DNA of 64,000 nt from Chloroflexota bacterium. GTDB lineage: Bacteria > Chloroflexota > Anaerolineae > Caldilineales > Caldilineaceae. The position numbers and the translations under genes were made by a program. The stretch spans positions 1 through 64,000 of the forward strand of contig JAGWYN010000010.1 in NCBI GenBank assembly GCA_018969295.1. Reading direction: 5' to 3'. Each line of letters starts with the position of its first letter. Within the stretch, counting starts at the first letter, position 1. The notes under the pieces are model-generated. The model saw only the letters and a program-made list of their open reading frames with translations, was not told the origin of the DNA and made no database searches. Shown here one piece after another: positions 25,604-35,551 of the stretch.

Positions 25604-27754
25604 CTAGCGGTCGATGACGGGCAGCCATACTCCCTGGCTGGCGCAGACCAGGCGAATGGTCTGGTTGCTGAAGACAAAATCGGACGGGTTGAGCGGGTCA
25701 GTCCCCCGCAAAAACAGCGATGTCTGCTCGATATCTTGGGTACGCAACGTCGGGCTGATCGTCAGCGTGAGGGAGGTGGGCACTTTGTCGAACGCAGAGG
25801 TCGCCGCTGTCACCCAGGGCGTCTGTGAAGGCCAGTCAAAGCTGTCCGCCCCCGCAGGCGTCCCCGCAGACGTCTCTGCAGGCGACGCGGTGACCAGCTC
25901 GGTGGGCAACACCAACGCCTTCCCCTCGCGATCCCGGAGAAGCACGCCCTCTTCCGTCAGCTCGCCGACCAGCAGCCGATCGCTCAGCTGCGCCGCCTGG
26001 GCCGCCAGCTGAGGGGGCAGAACCATCGCCGTAAAGGAGGTGCCCGGCGTGCCCGCTACCGTCATGGTCAGCTGCTGCTCTGCCAGCGGTTCTGTGCACG
26101 GGTAGTAAAAGGCAGTGGCTTCATCCGGGATCGCCCCAAACGGGGGCATGGCGACCGTGACGGTCATCGGAATGCTGAACGGCACGTTGACCACATTCGG
26201 CGTACTGGAGTAAAGAATGATTTTGGTGTTCGCATACACGCTGCCCGCCGCCAGCGTGGAACCGTCGATCCGGTAGGTCATTTCGAGCGGCGATCCGGAC
26301 TTTCCCGGGATGAACCCGGTCGAGGGGGAGACGGTCAGCCAGCTGTAGCCAGGGACGGCCTGATAGGCGATCAGGTCTTCGGTGGTTGTGTTCTGCAGAC
26401 GGATGCTCCCCTCGCGCACAAAGCCCATGTAGACGGTCTCGTCGATCCGGCCAGGTGTCGCCCCCAACACAGGCCCCGAAATAAAGCCGTTGCGGTCCAG
26501 GTCTCCGATCAGCAGGTTGCGGCGGTCGGTCAGGACGTTGATCGTCTGGTGGCTGGTCGAATTGTGCGCGTCTGGGAAGTAGCGAATCTGGTTGTCGCGC
26601 ATGGCGACAATCTCGTCGCGCCCGTCCCCGTCGATATCGCCTGCGGCCACAGCCCGAAAGCCGTCGTCGTCGTCCAGCCGCAAGCCATCGAGAAACCCCT
26701 GCACAATGCCGTCGGCGCCGTCGTTGCGCACGATCAGCCGTGCACAGTTCCCTTCACAGCGGCGGACCATGATCGCCTCGGCATCTTCGTTGCTGCCGCT
26801 GATATCGCCCGCCACAATCACCCGCGGGCCCGGGGCCAGGCGGTCGCCGGTGACCGCCACCATGATGGAGCCGTTGTACTGATAGATCTCGAAGGTCCGC
26901 TGCGCGGTGCTGTCTTCTTTGCGTGCCACCAACAGCTCCGGGTAGCCCCCCCGAATAAACTGGCTGACGGCCACATCACGCATTGGGTTGCTGTCGCTGC
27001 CACCCGGCCCGTCGATTTTTCGGAGCGCATCGTCGGGGCGATAGACGTTGAACTCCCCCTTGTCTTCGTCGACCAGCACCAGTTCATCCGCCCCCGCCAG
27101 GTCGAGGTTGCCCACCGCCCCGCGGTTCCATTCCTGGTCAAAATTGCGTGAGACATGTTCGACCCAGGCCGTCCCGGTCGGTGTGGTGCTCGTCTGTTTG
27201 TAGACAGTCACCCGCGTCTTGCGCGTGCCCCCGCCGTCAGCTGGCACCAGTGCACGCGAGACGGCGATCTCGTCGCCCGGCACATTGGTGTCGAAGTTGC
27301 CGGCAAAGACCAGCGCAGGGTTGCCCGGCAGCGGCAGCGTGAAAAGTTGTTTCCAGGGAACGCCGTTGATCTCCTGGCCCTGCGACGGAGCGCCGGTGGC
27401 CACCACCGGGTCAAAGACCGCCAGCTCCGGGGCGACCGCACTGTTCAACGCGCCGCGCACCGCTGCGATCTCAAAGTCGCCGTCGGCGTCAAAATCACCC
27501 AAAGCGATGCTGCGCCACCCGGCTGTCGGGCTGTACCACTGCACCTGTTTGGTGTTGTAGACCAGATCCTGTACCCGAATCACACCGCTGTTGTCCACAT
27601 AGACGATCTCTTCGCTGGCATCTGCGCTGGGTGCCTGCGGGACCATCCGCCCTTCGGCCAGAGCGCTCTGCACGGCTGCGCCAGGCAGCAACGACAGCCA
27701 GACCGCCAGCAAAATCCCCCCCCGAGCCCGCTGCTGCCACACTGCGTGTTTCAT
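25604..27754 (-). CDS. Secreted FG-GAP/VCBS-repeat protein with C-terminal LPVIDR motif
   Basis: 716-residue exported protein. The signal peptide ends near SALAEG (residue about 33). The body holds repeated Asp-rich FG-GAP blades (for example ALGDFDADGDFEIAAVRG, VFAGNFDTNVPGDEIAVSR, AVAAGDIDGDGRDEIVAMRDN, LIGDLDRNGF), which usually build a calcium-binding beta-propeller. A C-terminal Ig-like/BACON-type region (TTEDLIAYQAVPGYSWLTVSPSTG) follows. The protein ends VWLPVIDR, a motif shared with two other exported proteins in this window. Start ATG 27754 was chosen over the longer frame because it begins a clean signal peptide and lies downstream of the promoter at 27898. Possible adhesin or surface protein; no enzymatic motif seen. 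Confidence 0.82.
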   Translation of the reverse strand: MKHAVWQQRARGGILLAVWLSLLPGAAVQSALAEGRMVPQAPSADASEEIVYVDNSGVIRVQDLVYNTKQVQWYSPTAGWRSIALGDFDADGDFEIAAVRGALNSAVAPELAVFDPVVATGAPSQGQEINGVPWKQLFTLPLPGNPALVFAGNFDTNVPGDEIAVSRALVPADGGGTRKTRVTVYKQTSTTPTGTAWVEHVSRNFDQEWNRGAVGNLDLAGADELVLVDEDKGEFNVYRPDDALRKIDGPGGSDSNPMRDVAVSQFIRGGYPELLVARKEDSTAQRTFEIYQYNGSIMVAVTGDRLAPGPRVIVAGDISGSNEDAEAIMVRRCEGNCARLIVRNDGADGIVQGFLDGLRLDDDDGFRAVAAGDIDGDGRDEIVAMRDNQIRYFPDAHNSTSHQTINVLTDRRNLLIGDLDRNGFISGPVLGATPGRIDETVYMGFVREGSIRLQNTTTEDLIAYQAVPGYSWLTVSPSTGFIPGKSGSPLEMTYRIDGSTLAAGSVYANTKIILYSSTPNVVNVPFSIPMTVTVAMPPFGAIPDEATAFYYPCTEPLAEQQLTMTVAGTPGTSFTAMVLPPQLAAQAAQLSDRLLVGELTEEGVLLRDREGKALVLPTELVTASPAETSAGTPAGADSFDWPSQTPWVTAATSAFDKVPTSLTLTISPTLRTQDIEQTSLFLRGTDPLNPSDFVFSNQTIRLVCASQGVWLPVIDR
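25607..25630 (-). other. C-terminal WLPVIDR motif of the FG-GAP protein
   Basis: The last eight residues read VWLPVIDR. Compare LYLPLLHR at 41044-41067 and AYLPLIQR at 61359-61382, each close to the C-terminus of another exported protein. Confidence 0.6.
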
Positions 27755-27858
27755 ATCCTTGCTCTCTCCCCCTGGTTTACAAGCCCTGCTGGCGCCCCCG
27801 CACACCTTCTGGTCTGAGCCAGAAAATGCCGACAGCACCCCTTTCCCTCTCAGCCAGA

Positions 27859-27887
27859 TTGCCAAGAACCTTGATTGGCGCTATGCT
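27859..27887 (+). promoter_or_regulatory. Promoter of mdh
   Basis: TTGCCA (27859-27864), 17-bp spacer, TATGCT (27882-27887); about 77 bp upstream of the mdh ATG. It diverges from the FG-GAP gene promoter. Confidence 0.55.
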
Positions 27888-27897
27888 AACCATATTT

Positions 27898-27926
27898 ATT
27901 GTACATGCAACCAACGAGCGAACCAA
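27898..27926 (-). promoter_or_regulatory. Promoter of the FG-GAP protein gene
   Basis: Minus strand TTGGTT (27921-27926), 17-bp spacer, TACAAT (27898-27903). The leader would be about 135 nt. Confidence 0.5.
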
Positions 27927-27964
27927 GAATTCTGTTCCTGTATCAGTGAGAGGGAGAAAGATCG

Positions 27965-28951
27965 ATGAAAAGCCCGATTCGAGTGAGCGTCACCGGCGCT
28001 GCCGGCAACATCGGCTACGCGCTGCTCTTCCGGATCGCCAACGGCGACTTGTTTGGCCCAGACCAGCCTGTGGTGCTGCAGCTGCTGGAGATCAGCGCGG
28101 CGCTCAAGGCCCTGGAGGGCGTCGCCATGGAGCTGGATGACTGTGCCTTTCCTCTGCTGGCCGGCCTGGTTCTGAGCGACGACCCGAACAAAGCCTTTGC
28201 AGGAGCCAACTGGGCGCTGCTCGTCGGCGCCCGCCCGCGCGCCAAGGGCATGGAACGCAAAGATCTGCTCAGTGCCAACGGAGCCATCTTTACGGTGCAG
28301 GGCAAGGCCCTCAACGACCATGCGGCGTCGGATATTCGGGTCCTGGTTGTCGGCAACCCGGCCAACACCAACGCGCTGATCGCGATGCGCAGCGCCCCCG
28401 ACGTGCCTGCAGAGCGCTTCACTGCCATGACCCGCCTGGACCACAACCGGGCCATCCACCAGCTGGCCGCCAAAAGCGGGCAGCCGGTCAGCGCTGTCCA
28501 AAAGGTCACCATCTGGGGCAACCACAGCGCCACCCAATACCCAGACGCGTTCCACGCCGAGATCAATGGGCAGCCAGCCCCCAGCGTGATCGACGACGAC
28601 CGCTGGATCCGCGAAACGTTCATCCCAACCGTGCAAAAACGGGGCGCAGCTGTGATCGAAACGCGCGGCCAGAGCAGCGCCGCCAGCGCCGCCAATGCCG
28701 CCATTCAACACGTGCAAAGCTGGTACCACGGCACACCCGCCGGCGACTGGGTCAGCATGGCAGTGCCCAGCACCGGCGCCTACGACTCCCCCGCCGGCGT
28801 GATCTTCAGCTACCCAGTCGTCGTCAGCGACGGCACCTATCGCGTTGTCGAAGGGCTGGCGCTGAGCGATTTCGACCGGCAGCTGATCCAAACGACCGGC
28901 GCCGAGCTGCTCGAAGAAAAAACGGCTGTCGAAGAACTGCTCGGTCTCTGA
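27965..28951 (+). CDS. mdh: Malate dehydrogenase
   Basis: NAD-dependent oxidation of malate to oxaloacetate in the TCA cycle. The 328-residue protein has the N-terminal NAD loop VTGAAGNIGYALLFRIANG (about 9-27), typical of the cytosolic-type (MDH-2) group, substrate-site Arg in ARPRAKGMERKDLL (about 90-103), VVGNPANTNALIA (about 128-140), catalytic pair in TRLDHNRA (Asp-His region) and His in IWGNHSATQYPD (about 188). Length is normal. ATG 27965 follows GAGGGAGAAAG. Monocistronic, with a promoter at 27859. Confidence 0.95.
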   Translation: MKSPIRVSVTGAAGNIGYALLFRIANGDLFGPDQPVVLQLLEISAALKALEGVAMELDDCAFPLLAGLVLSDDPNKAFAGANWALLVGARPRAKGMERKDLLSANGAIFTVQGKALNDHAASDIRVLVVGNPANTNALIAMRSAPDVPAERFTAMTRLDHNRAIHQLAAKSGQPVSAVQKVTIWGNHSATQYPDAFHAEINGQPAPSVIDDDRWIRETFIPTVQKRGAAVIETRGQSSAASAANAAIQHVQSWYHGTPAGDWVSMAVPSTGAYDSPAGVIFSYPVVVSDGTYRVVEGLALSDFDRQLIQTTGAELLEEKTAVEELLGL

Positions 28952-28991
28952 AGACCCAACTGCGCTCTGCCGCCAATCTGTCGACGGCAGC

Positions 28992-29008
28992 CTCCCCCCG
29001 TCGGGGAG
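28992..29008 (+). terminator. Possible terminator after mdh
   Basis: CTCCCC / GGGGAG with a 5-nt loop, preceded by a weaker CTGCCG/CGGCAG stem at about 28967-28990. No clear T tract. Confidence 0.35.
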
Positions 29009-29057
29009 AGGTTGCCCCGGCGCCCGTTCTCGAAAGAGACCCGGCAAAGCGCTGAAG

Positions 29058-29086
29058 TTGCCAGAAACGATGCGATCCTGTACAAT
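29058..29086 (+). promoter_or_regulatory. Promoter of the nuoB-nuoCD-nuoI operon
   Basis: TTGCCA (29058-29063), 17-bp spacer, TACAAT (29081-29086). Start expected near 29093, giving a leader of about 125 nt. Confidence 0.7.
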
Positions 29087-29105
29087 TTTTCACCATCCAA
29101 ACAAT

Positions 29106-29126
29106 GCCAACTGTGATACAGTTGGC
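29106..29126 (+). promoter_or_regulatory. Perfect inverted repeat in the nuo leader
   Basis: GCCAACTGT-GAT-ACAGTTGGC, 9-bp arms with a 3-bp centre, starting about 13 nt after the predicted transcription start. It could be an operator for a dimeric repressor or an mRNA hairpin; no T tract follows. Confidence 0.55.
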
Positions 29127-29218
29127 TGGGGGAAAGCGACGCTCTCCTCTCCGTTCAAAATCAGCCGGGCGCGGCAGCCCTCTGGGCCCGCCGCACGCTA
29201 CAAAAAGGGATAAGTTCT

Positions 29219-29998
29219 ATGACGACCCCAGTAGCACGATTTAGCGACCTGAAACAAGAACAGATCAACGAATTTCTGCACGACCGCATTCAGGTCCCCG
29301 AGGATCTGCAGTCCAATGTGATGGTCACCACCCTGGACAAAGTCTACAACTGGAGCCGCAAGTCCAGCATGTGGCCCTTGCTCTTCGGGCTGGCCTGCTG
29401 TGCGATCGAGATGATCGCAACCGCCGCCAGCCGGTACGACCTGGCCCGCTTCGGGATGGAGGTCATGCGCCCCAGCCCGCGACAGAGCGACCTCATGATT
29501 GTGTCCGGCACAGTCACCAAAAAGATGGTGCCGGCGATCGTTCGGATTTACAACCAGATGGCCGAGCCACGCTATGTGCTGAGCATGGGTGCCTGCGCGA
29601 CCGGCGGGGGCCCCTTCAAAGAAGGCTATTCGGTGGTCAGCGGCGTCGACAAGTATATCCCGGTCGACGTCTATGTCCCGGGTTGCCCCCCAACCCCTGA
29701 AGCACTGATCTATGGGCTGCTCAAGCTGCACGAAAAGGTGGAACGCCAAAGCATCACCAGCGTCCCCTGGTACCGCAAAGGCTCCAGCGAGGCTGTCCCA
29801 GTCCCCATCCTCGGGCCCGATCTTTTCGACCCGCGCAAGGTTCAGGTCATCAAAGAACATACCCTGGGCAGTGCAGCGGCTGTCAAAAGCGCTGTCGCCA
29901 GCAAAGCCCGGCTGCAGCCCCAGCCGATGGCCGAGGAGGTCAAAGCGCGCATCCGCGCCGCACAGGCCCAATATCGAACACAAAAACAGCCAGCCTGA
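29219..29998 (+). CDS. nuoB: NADH-quinone oxidoreductase subunit B
   Basis: Complex I subunit that holds the terminal [4Fe-4S] cluster N2 next to the quinone site, on the cytoplasmic face of the membrane. All four ligands are present: Cys60 and Cys61 (GLACCAIEM), Cys126 (MGACATGGG) and Cys156 (VPGCPPTPEAL). The 259 residues exceed the usual 160-220: there is an N-terminal extension of about 35 and a C-terminal Ala/Lys/Gln-rich tail from about 205. First gene of a reduced cluster nuoB-nuoCD-nuoI, without a nuoA upstream. Confidence 0.95.
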   Translation: MTTPVARFSDLKQEQINEFLHDRIQVPEDLQSNVMVTTLDKVYNWSRKSSMWPLLFGLACCAIEMIATAASRYDLARFGMEVMRPSPRQSDLMIVSGTVTKKMVPAIVRIYNQMAEPRYVLSMGACATGGGPFKEGYSVVSGVDKYIPVDVYVPGCPPTPEALIYGLLKLHEKVERQSITSVPWYRKGSSEAVPVPILGPDLFDPRKVQVIKEHTLGSAAAVKSAVASKARLQPQPMAEEVKARIRAAQAQYRTQKQPA

Positions 29999-30053
29999 CC
30001 AAGGCTGCACAGGCTGAACACAAGCATGGAGTACAACCTCTGGGGGGTCTGAC

Positions 30054-31838
<1,785 letters not shown>

Positions 31839-31859
31839 TTTCTATCGGGAGAAACCAGT

Positions 31860-32696
31860 ATGTTTGGAACCGGACTGCTCAAAGGCCTTGGCATCACCCT
31901 CAAACACTTTACAGATACCTTTGTAGACGATCGACGCAAAGAACCGGCCCGCTACGAGGGCAGCATCCAGATCGACGATCGACGCCGCGTGATCGACCAG
32001 CCGATCACCCAGGAAGGGCTGCTCACCATCCAATACCCGGAGGAGCGCCGCCTTCTGCCAGAACGCTTCCGCTATATCCCCATGCTGATCTGGGATACCG
32101 AGGTCGGCGAGGATCGCTGTACTGCCTGCGGCATCTGTGCCAAAGTCTGCCCCCCCCAATGTATCTGGATCGTGCGTGACATGGACGACAACGGCAAACC
32201 CGTCACGCGACCTGCGGAATTTTATATCGACGTCGCTGTCTGTATGAGCTGCAGCTTCTGCACCGAGTTCTGCCCCTTCGACGCCATCAAAATGAACCAC
32301 GACTACGAGCTGGCTGTCTACGACCGCTACCCCCAGTTGGTCTACGACAAGGCCGAGCTGACCGTCCCCCTCGAATACTATGCAGCGCTCTGGCCCTCCC
32401 AGTTTGCCGAGGAGCAAACGCGCCGGGCCCAGGAAAAAGAAGAAGAACAGCGGCGCGAGGAAGAAAAGAAGCTGGCGGCAGAAGCCAAAGCCAAAGCCAA
32501 AGCAGCCTCCGAAAGCCAGGCGGCCAAACGCAGCCAAGAAGAGACGGCAAGCCCAGCTGCACGCAAAACCGAGGAAAACGGAGAAACAGCCGCCGGCGAC
32601 GCCGCCGAAGCAGAAGCCAAACGAGCCCGCCTCGAAGAAATGAAACGCAAAGCAGCTGAAAAAGCCGCCCAACGCAAAAAAGAGAGCGGATCCTGA
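31860..32696 (+). CDS. nuoI: NuoI-type ferredoxin subunit with long charged C-terminal tail
   Basis: 278-residue Complex I 23-kDa subunit equivalent that carries two [4Fe-4S] clusters (N6a/N6b): Cys87, 90, 93, 97 (CTACGICAKVCPP) and Cys128, 131, 134, 138 (CMSCSFCTEFCPF). The family usually ends about 20-40 residues after the second cluster. Here a highly charged Glu/Lys/Ala-rich tail of about 90 residues follows (from about 185: EEQTRRAQEKEEEQRREEEKK to the end), predicted as a helix or coiled coil. With nuoB and nuoCD it forms the connecting module between the NADH and membrane arms; the other subunits are not in this window. Confidence 0.9.
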   Translation: MFGTGLLKGLGITLKHFTDTFVDDRRKEPARYEGSIQIDDRRRVIDQPITQEGLLTIQYPEERRLLPERFRYIPMLIWDTEVGEDRCTACGICAKVCPPQCIWIVRDMDDNGKPVTRPAEFYIDVAVCMSCSFCTEFCPFDAIKMNHDYELAVYDRYPQLVYDKAELTVPLEYYAALWPSQFAEEQTRRAQEKEEEQRREEEKKLAAEAKAKAKAASESQAAKRSQEETASPAARKTEENGETAAGDAAEAEAKRARLEEMKRKAAEKAAQRKKESGS

Positions 32697-32715
32697 CCGC
32701 TCTGCACCGTCCGTC

Positions 32716-32748
32716 TGCGGGGCGACGGCTCCTGTCCGCCGCCCCGCA
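32716..32748 (+). terminator. Terminator after nuoI
   Basis: TGCGGGGCG / CGCCCCGCA with an inner CGG/CCG extension and 7-nt loop. A short T-rich stretch (TTCGTTTTCTTC) follows about 10 nt later. Confidence 0.55.
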
Positions 32749-32784
32749 CAGCGTGGCTTCGTTTTCTTCAGGAGACAACGCACC

Positions 32785-33477
32785 ATGACAGTGAAAATTA
32801 CCTGGCACGGACATGCTACCTTCAGCCTCGATGTGGAAGGGATCCGGCTGGTGGTCGACCCCTTTCTGCACCCCCACAACCCGGCAGCGACCGTCACAGC
32901 CGAAGAGCTGGCAGCAGACTTTATTCTGGTGACACACGGCCACACCGACCACATCGCCGACGGGGTCGCCCTGGCCCGACAGACTGGAGCCGCCGTGATC
33001 AGCAACGTCGAAATCGCCCGCTGGTTCAAACAACAAGGGATCCACCAGACCTATGGGATGAACCTGGGCGGAGGACATACCTTCGCTTTCGGCCGTCTCC
33101 GACTGACGATCGCCCACCACAGCAGCGAGTTGCCCGACGGCAGCTACGGCGGAAGCCCTGTCGGCTTTTTGATCAACTGCAGCGACGGCCACGACCTCTA
33201 TATCGCTGGAGATACAGCCCTGACCTACGACATGAAACAGATCGGCGATGGCGGCGGCGTCGACCTGGCCATCCTGCCGATCGGCGACTACTACACCATG
33301 GGCCCCGAAGAGGCCGCCGTGGCAGCCCAGTGGGTGAAAGCCAAACAGGTCATCCCCTGTCACTACAACACCTTCCCGAGGATCCAGGTCGACGCCGCTG
33401 CCTTTGCCCGCCGTCTCCAGAAGGAGGCCGAGATTGACTGCACCCTCCTGGCACCCGGCGAGTCGACGGCCCTCTGA
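32785..33477 (+). CDS. Metal-dependent hydrolase, UPF0173 (metallo-beta-lactamase fold)
   Basis: 230-residue metallo-beta-lactamase-fold protein. The family start MTVKITWHGHATFSLD is followed by the metal-binding motif THGHTDHIAD (about residues 50-58), a His in AHHSS, the bridging Asp in YIAGDTALTYDMK and the final His in VIPCHYNTFP. These match the UPF0173 group (UlaG-like). The substrate is unknown; related proteins act on phosphoesters or lactones. ATG 32785 follows CAGGAGAC. It is followed after 15 bp by a small membrane protein gene, so the next four genes may share a transcript. Confidence 0.9.
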   Translation: MTVKITWHGHATFSLDVEGIRLVVDPFLHPHNPAATVTAEELAADFILVTHGHTDHIADGVALARQTGAAVISNVEIARWFKQQGIHQTYGMNLGGGHTFAFGRLRLTIAHHSSELPDGSYGGSPVGFLINCSDGHDLYIAGDTALTYDMKQIGDGGGVDLAILPIGDYYTMGPEEAAVAAQWVKAKQVIPCHYNTFPRIQVDAAAFARRLQKEAEIDCTLLAPGESTAL

Positions 33478-33492
33478 CCAGAAGCTGCGCCG

Positions 33493-33723
33493 ATGTCTCT
33501 TTCTGTTCTGCTCAGCCTGCTTGCCCTGGGGGGCGCGCTGGCGGCGATTGGATACACATGGAAGCTGAACCGCGAGCTGGATGTTGTCCGCGAACGGCTC
33601 GACCGCTACCACCGTGCGCTCTTCAAAGCCGAAGAAGCCCTGCGCACCACCCGCCAAAGGCTGGCCGAACTGGATCGGGCCAGCCCATCCCTCCCCCCTC
33701 CCAATATCAAGCTGGAACTCTGA
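33493..33723 (+). CDS. Small membrane-anchored coiled-coil protein, unknown function
   Basis: 76 residues: a single N-terminal hydrophobic helix (SVLLSLLALGGALAAIGYTW, about 4-23) followed by a charged heptad-like helix (residues about 25-62, with RELDVVRERLDRYHRALFKAEEALRTT) and a short Pro-rich end. This is a bitopic protein with a coiled coil exposed on one side. No family recognised. ATG 33493 lies 15 bp after the hydrolase gene. Confidence 0.6.
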   Translation: MSLSVLLSLLALGGALAAIGYTWKLNRELDVVRERLDRYHRALFKAEEALRTTRQRLAELDRASPSLPPPNIKLEL

Positions 33724-33820
33724 GCATTTTTGCCGGAGGGCCCCACAGCAGCCGGCAGAGCCGTGCTGGCGCCAACAAGTCTTTGTGAACAGTTCTGTAC
33801 ACAAGAAAGGTACGAAGTTT

Positions 33821-34192
33821 ATGTCGGATATCAGCGAATTTGGCGTCCATACCAAAGCAGAGCTGCTTTTTCCGGCGCACCTGATTCCAAGCCTGCGCGA
33901 GCTGCGCGGGGAGGAGTGGAAGATGTTGGTCGATCGGGTGGCCGCCCTGCCCGAAACCCACCCGGACAGCCTGGCCTTTGTGTTGATGATGATCGAACTG
34001 GACAGCTGCCTCAAATGCAACAGCAACAACTACAAATTTCTGCGCGGCTGCTATCTGTGCGCCACCCAGACCATCCAGTCGTTCAAAGGGGGCGACCAGG
34101 AGCTGCTGGGGCTTTACGCCAGGGCCCAGCAGGAGTTGAGCAGCCATCTCCGACTAGACAGCCGCCCCAGCGAGCGGATGGCAGCAGGCTGA
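33821..34192 (+). CDS. Conserved-looking Cys-motif protein, unknown function
   Basis: 123-residue soluble protein I do not recognise. The central feature is a four-Cys pattern CLKCNSNNYKFLRGCYLC (about residues 67-84), resembling a compact metal- or FeS-binding site, followed by ATQTIQSFKGGDQELL and a helical end. ATG 33821 has GAAAGG about 10 nt upstream; the overlapping frames here have no comparable pattern. It lies 16 bp before the FAD oxidoreductase gene, so a redox partnership is possible but not shown. Confidence 0.6.
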   Translation: MSDISEFGVHTKAELLFPAHLIPSLRELRGEEWKMLVDRVAALPETHPDSLAFVLMMIELDSCLKCNSNNYKFLRGCYLCATQTIQSFKGGDQELLGLYARAQQELSSHLRLDSRPSERMAAG

Positions 34193-34208
34193 ACAGAGGT
34201 CCCCTACG

Positions 34209-35543
34209 TTGACCCCGCTGCACCCGCACGCTGCTCCCCCACGCATCGCCATCATCGGCGGCGGTGTGACCGGTCTGACCGCCGCCTACGATCTGACCCG
34301 CTCCGCCGCCCCAGCACGCTTTGACGTGAGCCTCTTCGAGCGGGCCCCCACCCTGGGAGGGCTGGCCGCCGGCTTCAAAGGACGTCCAGAATGGGCGTGG
34401 CCGCTGGAACATTTTTATCACCATCTCTTTCTCTCTGACCGGGCCATGCTCGCCCTGCTCGACGACATCGGCTTTCGCCACGCGCTCCAGATCTACCGCC
34501 CCCACACCGCCATCCACACCCAAGGGCACAACTACCCGCTCGACAGTGTCACACGGGTGCTCCGCTTTCCGCTGATCCCGCTGGCCGACCGCATCCGCAT
34601 GGGCCTGGTGCTCGCCTATCTGCGCTATCACCCCGCCCGGCCCTGGCGAAAGTTCGACCAGATCCAGGCAGATGGCTGGCTGCGTCGAGCCATGGGCAGC
34701 CGAGCCTACGAAGCGGCCTGGGAATTCCAGCTGGAGGGCAAATTCGGCTCGCTGGCCCGAGAGGTCAACCTGGCCTGGTTCTGGGCACGCGTGGTGGCCC
34801 GCACCTCCCAGCTGGCTTATTTCGACGGCGGCTTTCAAGCATTCATCGACCATCTGGCCGGGCGCGCGCGCGCCCAGGGCGCACACCTCTACCCAGGACG
34901 CACCGTCGAACAGATCCACCCCCACAGCGAGGGAGGATATACCGTGGTGGTGGACGGCCAACCGGCCCACTTCGACCAGGTGCTCAGCACAGTCAGCCCG
35001 GAGCTGATGCAGCGGCTGGCCCCTGCCCTGCCAGCCAGCTATCTGGAACAACTCTCCCGGCTCAAAAGCCTGGGGGCCGTCGTCCTGACGGTCGCCCTAG
35101 ACCGCCCGCTGACCGACCGGCTCTACTGGATCAGCCTGCCCAAACGCGAAGGCATCCCCTTTCTGGCTCTGGTAGAACATACCCACCTGATCGACCCCTC
35201 CCACTATGGGGGCGACCACCTCCTCTATCTGGGTGACTATCTGCCAGCCGACCACCCTTACTTTGCCTGCTCGGCAGAGCAACTGCTCGACGAGTTTGCT
35301 CCCCATCTCGCTCGTTTCAACCCGGCGTTCGACCGCAGCTGGATCACCGGGGCCTGGCTGCACAAAGCCCGCTATGCCCAGCCCGTCCCCCCGACCGGCT
35401 ACCAGGCCATGATCCCAGCGCTGAAGACACCGCTGCCCGGCCTCTACTTCGCCTCGATGAGCCAGGTTTACCCCTGGGATCGCGGCACAAACTTTGCAGT
35501 CGAGCTGGGCCGCACAGTCGCTGCGGCAATTGCCTCCGGCTGA
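34209..35543 (+). CDS. NAD(P)/FAD-dependent oxidoreductase (amine-oxidase / protoporphyrinogen-oxidase-like)
   Basis: 444 residues with an N-terminal FAD Rossmann motif IAIIGGGVTGLTAAYDLTR (about 13-31), the second glycine block RAPTLGGLAAGF typical of the monoamine-oxidase/phytoene-desaturase superfamily, and a C-terminal FAD segment GLYFASMSQVYPWDRGTNFAVELGR (about 403-427). Related proteins without known substrates are common next to polysaccharide or lipid-linked glycan genes. A TTG at 34209 with AGAGGT upstream is the likely start; no ATG fits the N-terminus. The next gene begins 9 bp after the stop. The substrate is unknown. Confidence 0.83.
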   Translation: MTPLHPHAAPPRIAIIGGGVTGLTAAYDLTRSAAPARFDVSLFERAPTLGGLAAGFKGRPEWAWPLEHFYHHLFLSDRAMLALLDDIGFRHALQIYRPHTAIHTQGHNYPLDSVTRVLRFPLIPLADRIRMGLVLAYLRYHPARPWRKFDQIQADGWLRRAMGSRAYEAAWEFQLEGKFGSLAREVNLAWFWARVVARTSQLAYFDGGFQAFIDHLAGRARAQGAHLYPGRTVEQIHPHSEGGYTVVVDGQPAHFDQVLSTVSPELMQRLAPALPASYLEQLSRLKSLGAVVLTVALDRPLTDRLYWISLPKREGIPFLALVEHTHLIDPSHYGGDHLLYLGDYLPADHPYFACSAEQLLDEFAPHLARFNPAFDRSWITGAWLHKARYAQPVPPTGYQAMIPALKTPLPGLYFASMSQVYPWDRGTNFAVELGRTVAAAIASG

Positions 35544-35551
35544 GAAAGCCG

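Noticed and set aside
32287..34029. 580-codon minus-strand frame opposite nuoI, the hydrolase and the small proteins
   Set aside because: Low-complexity Leu/Phe/Gly-rich translation opposite the charged NuoI tail; opposite-strand genes have family motifs.
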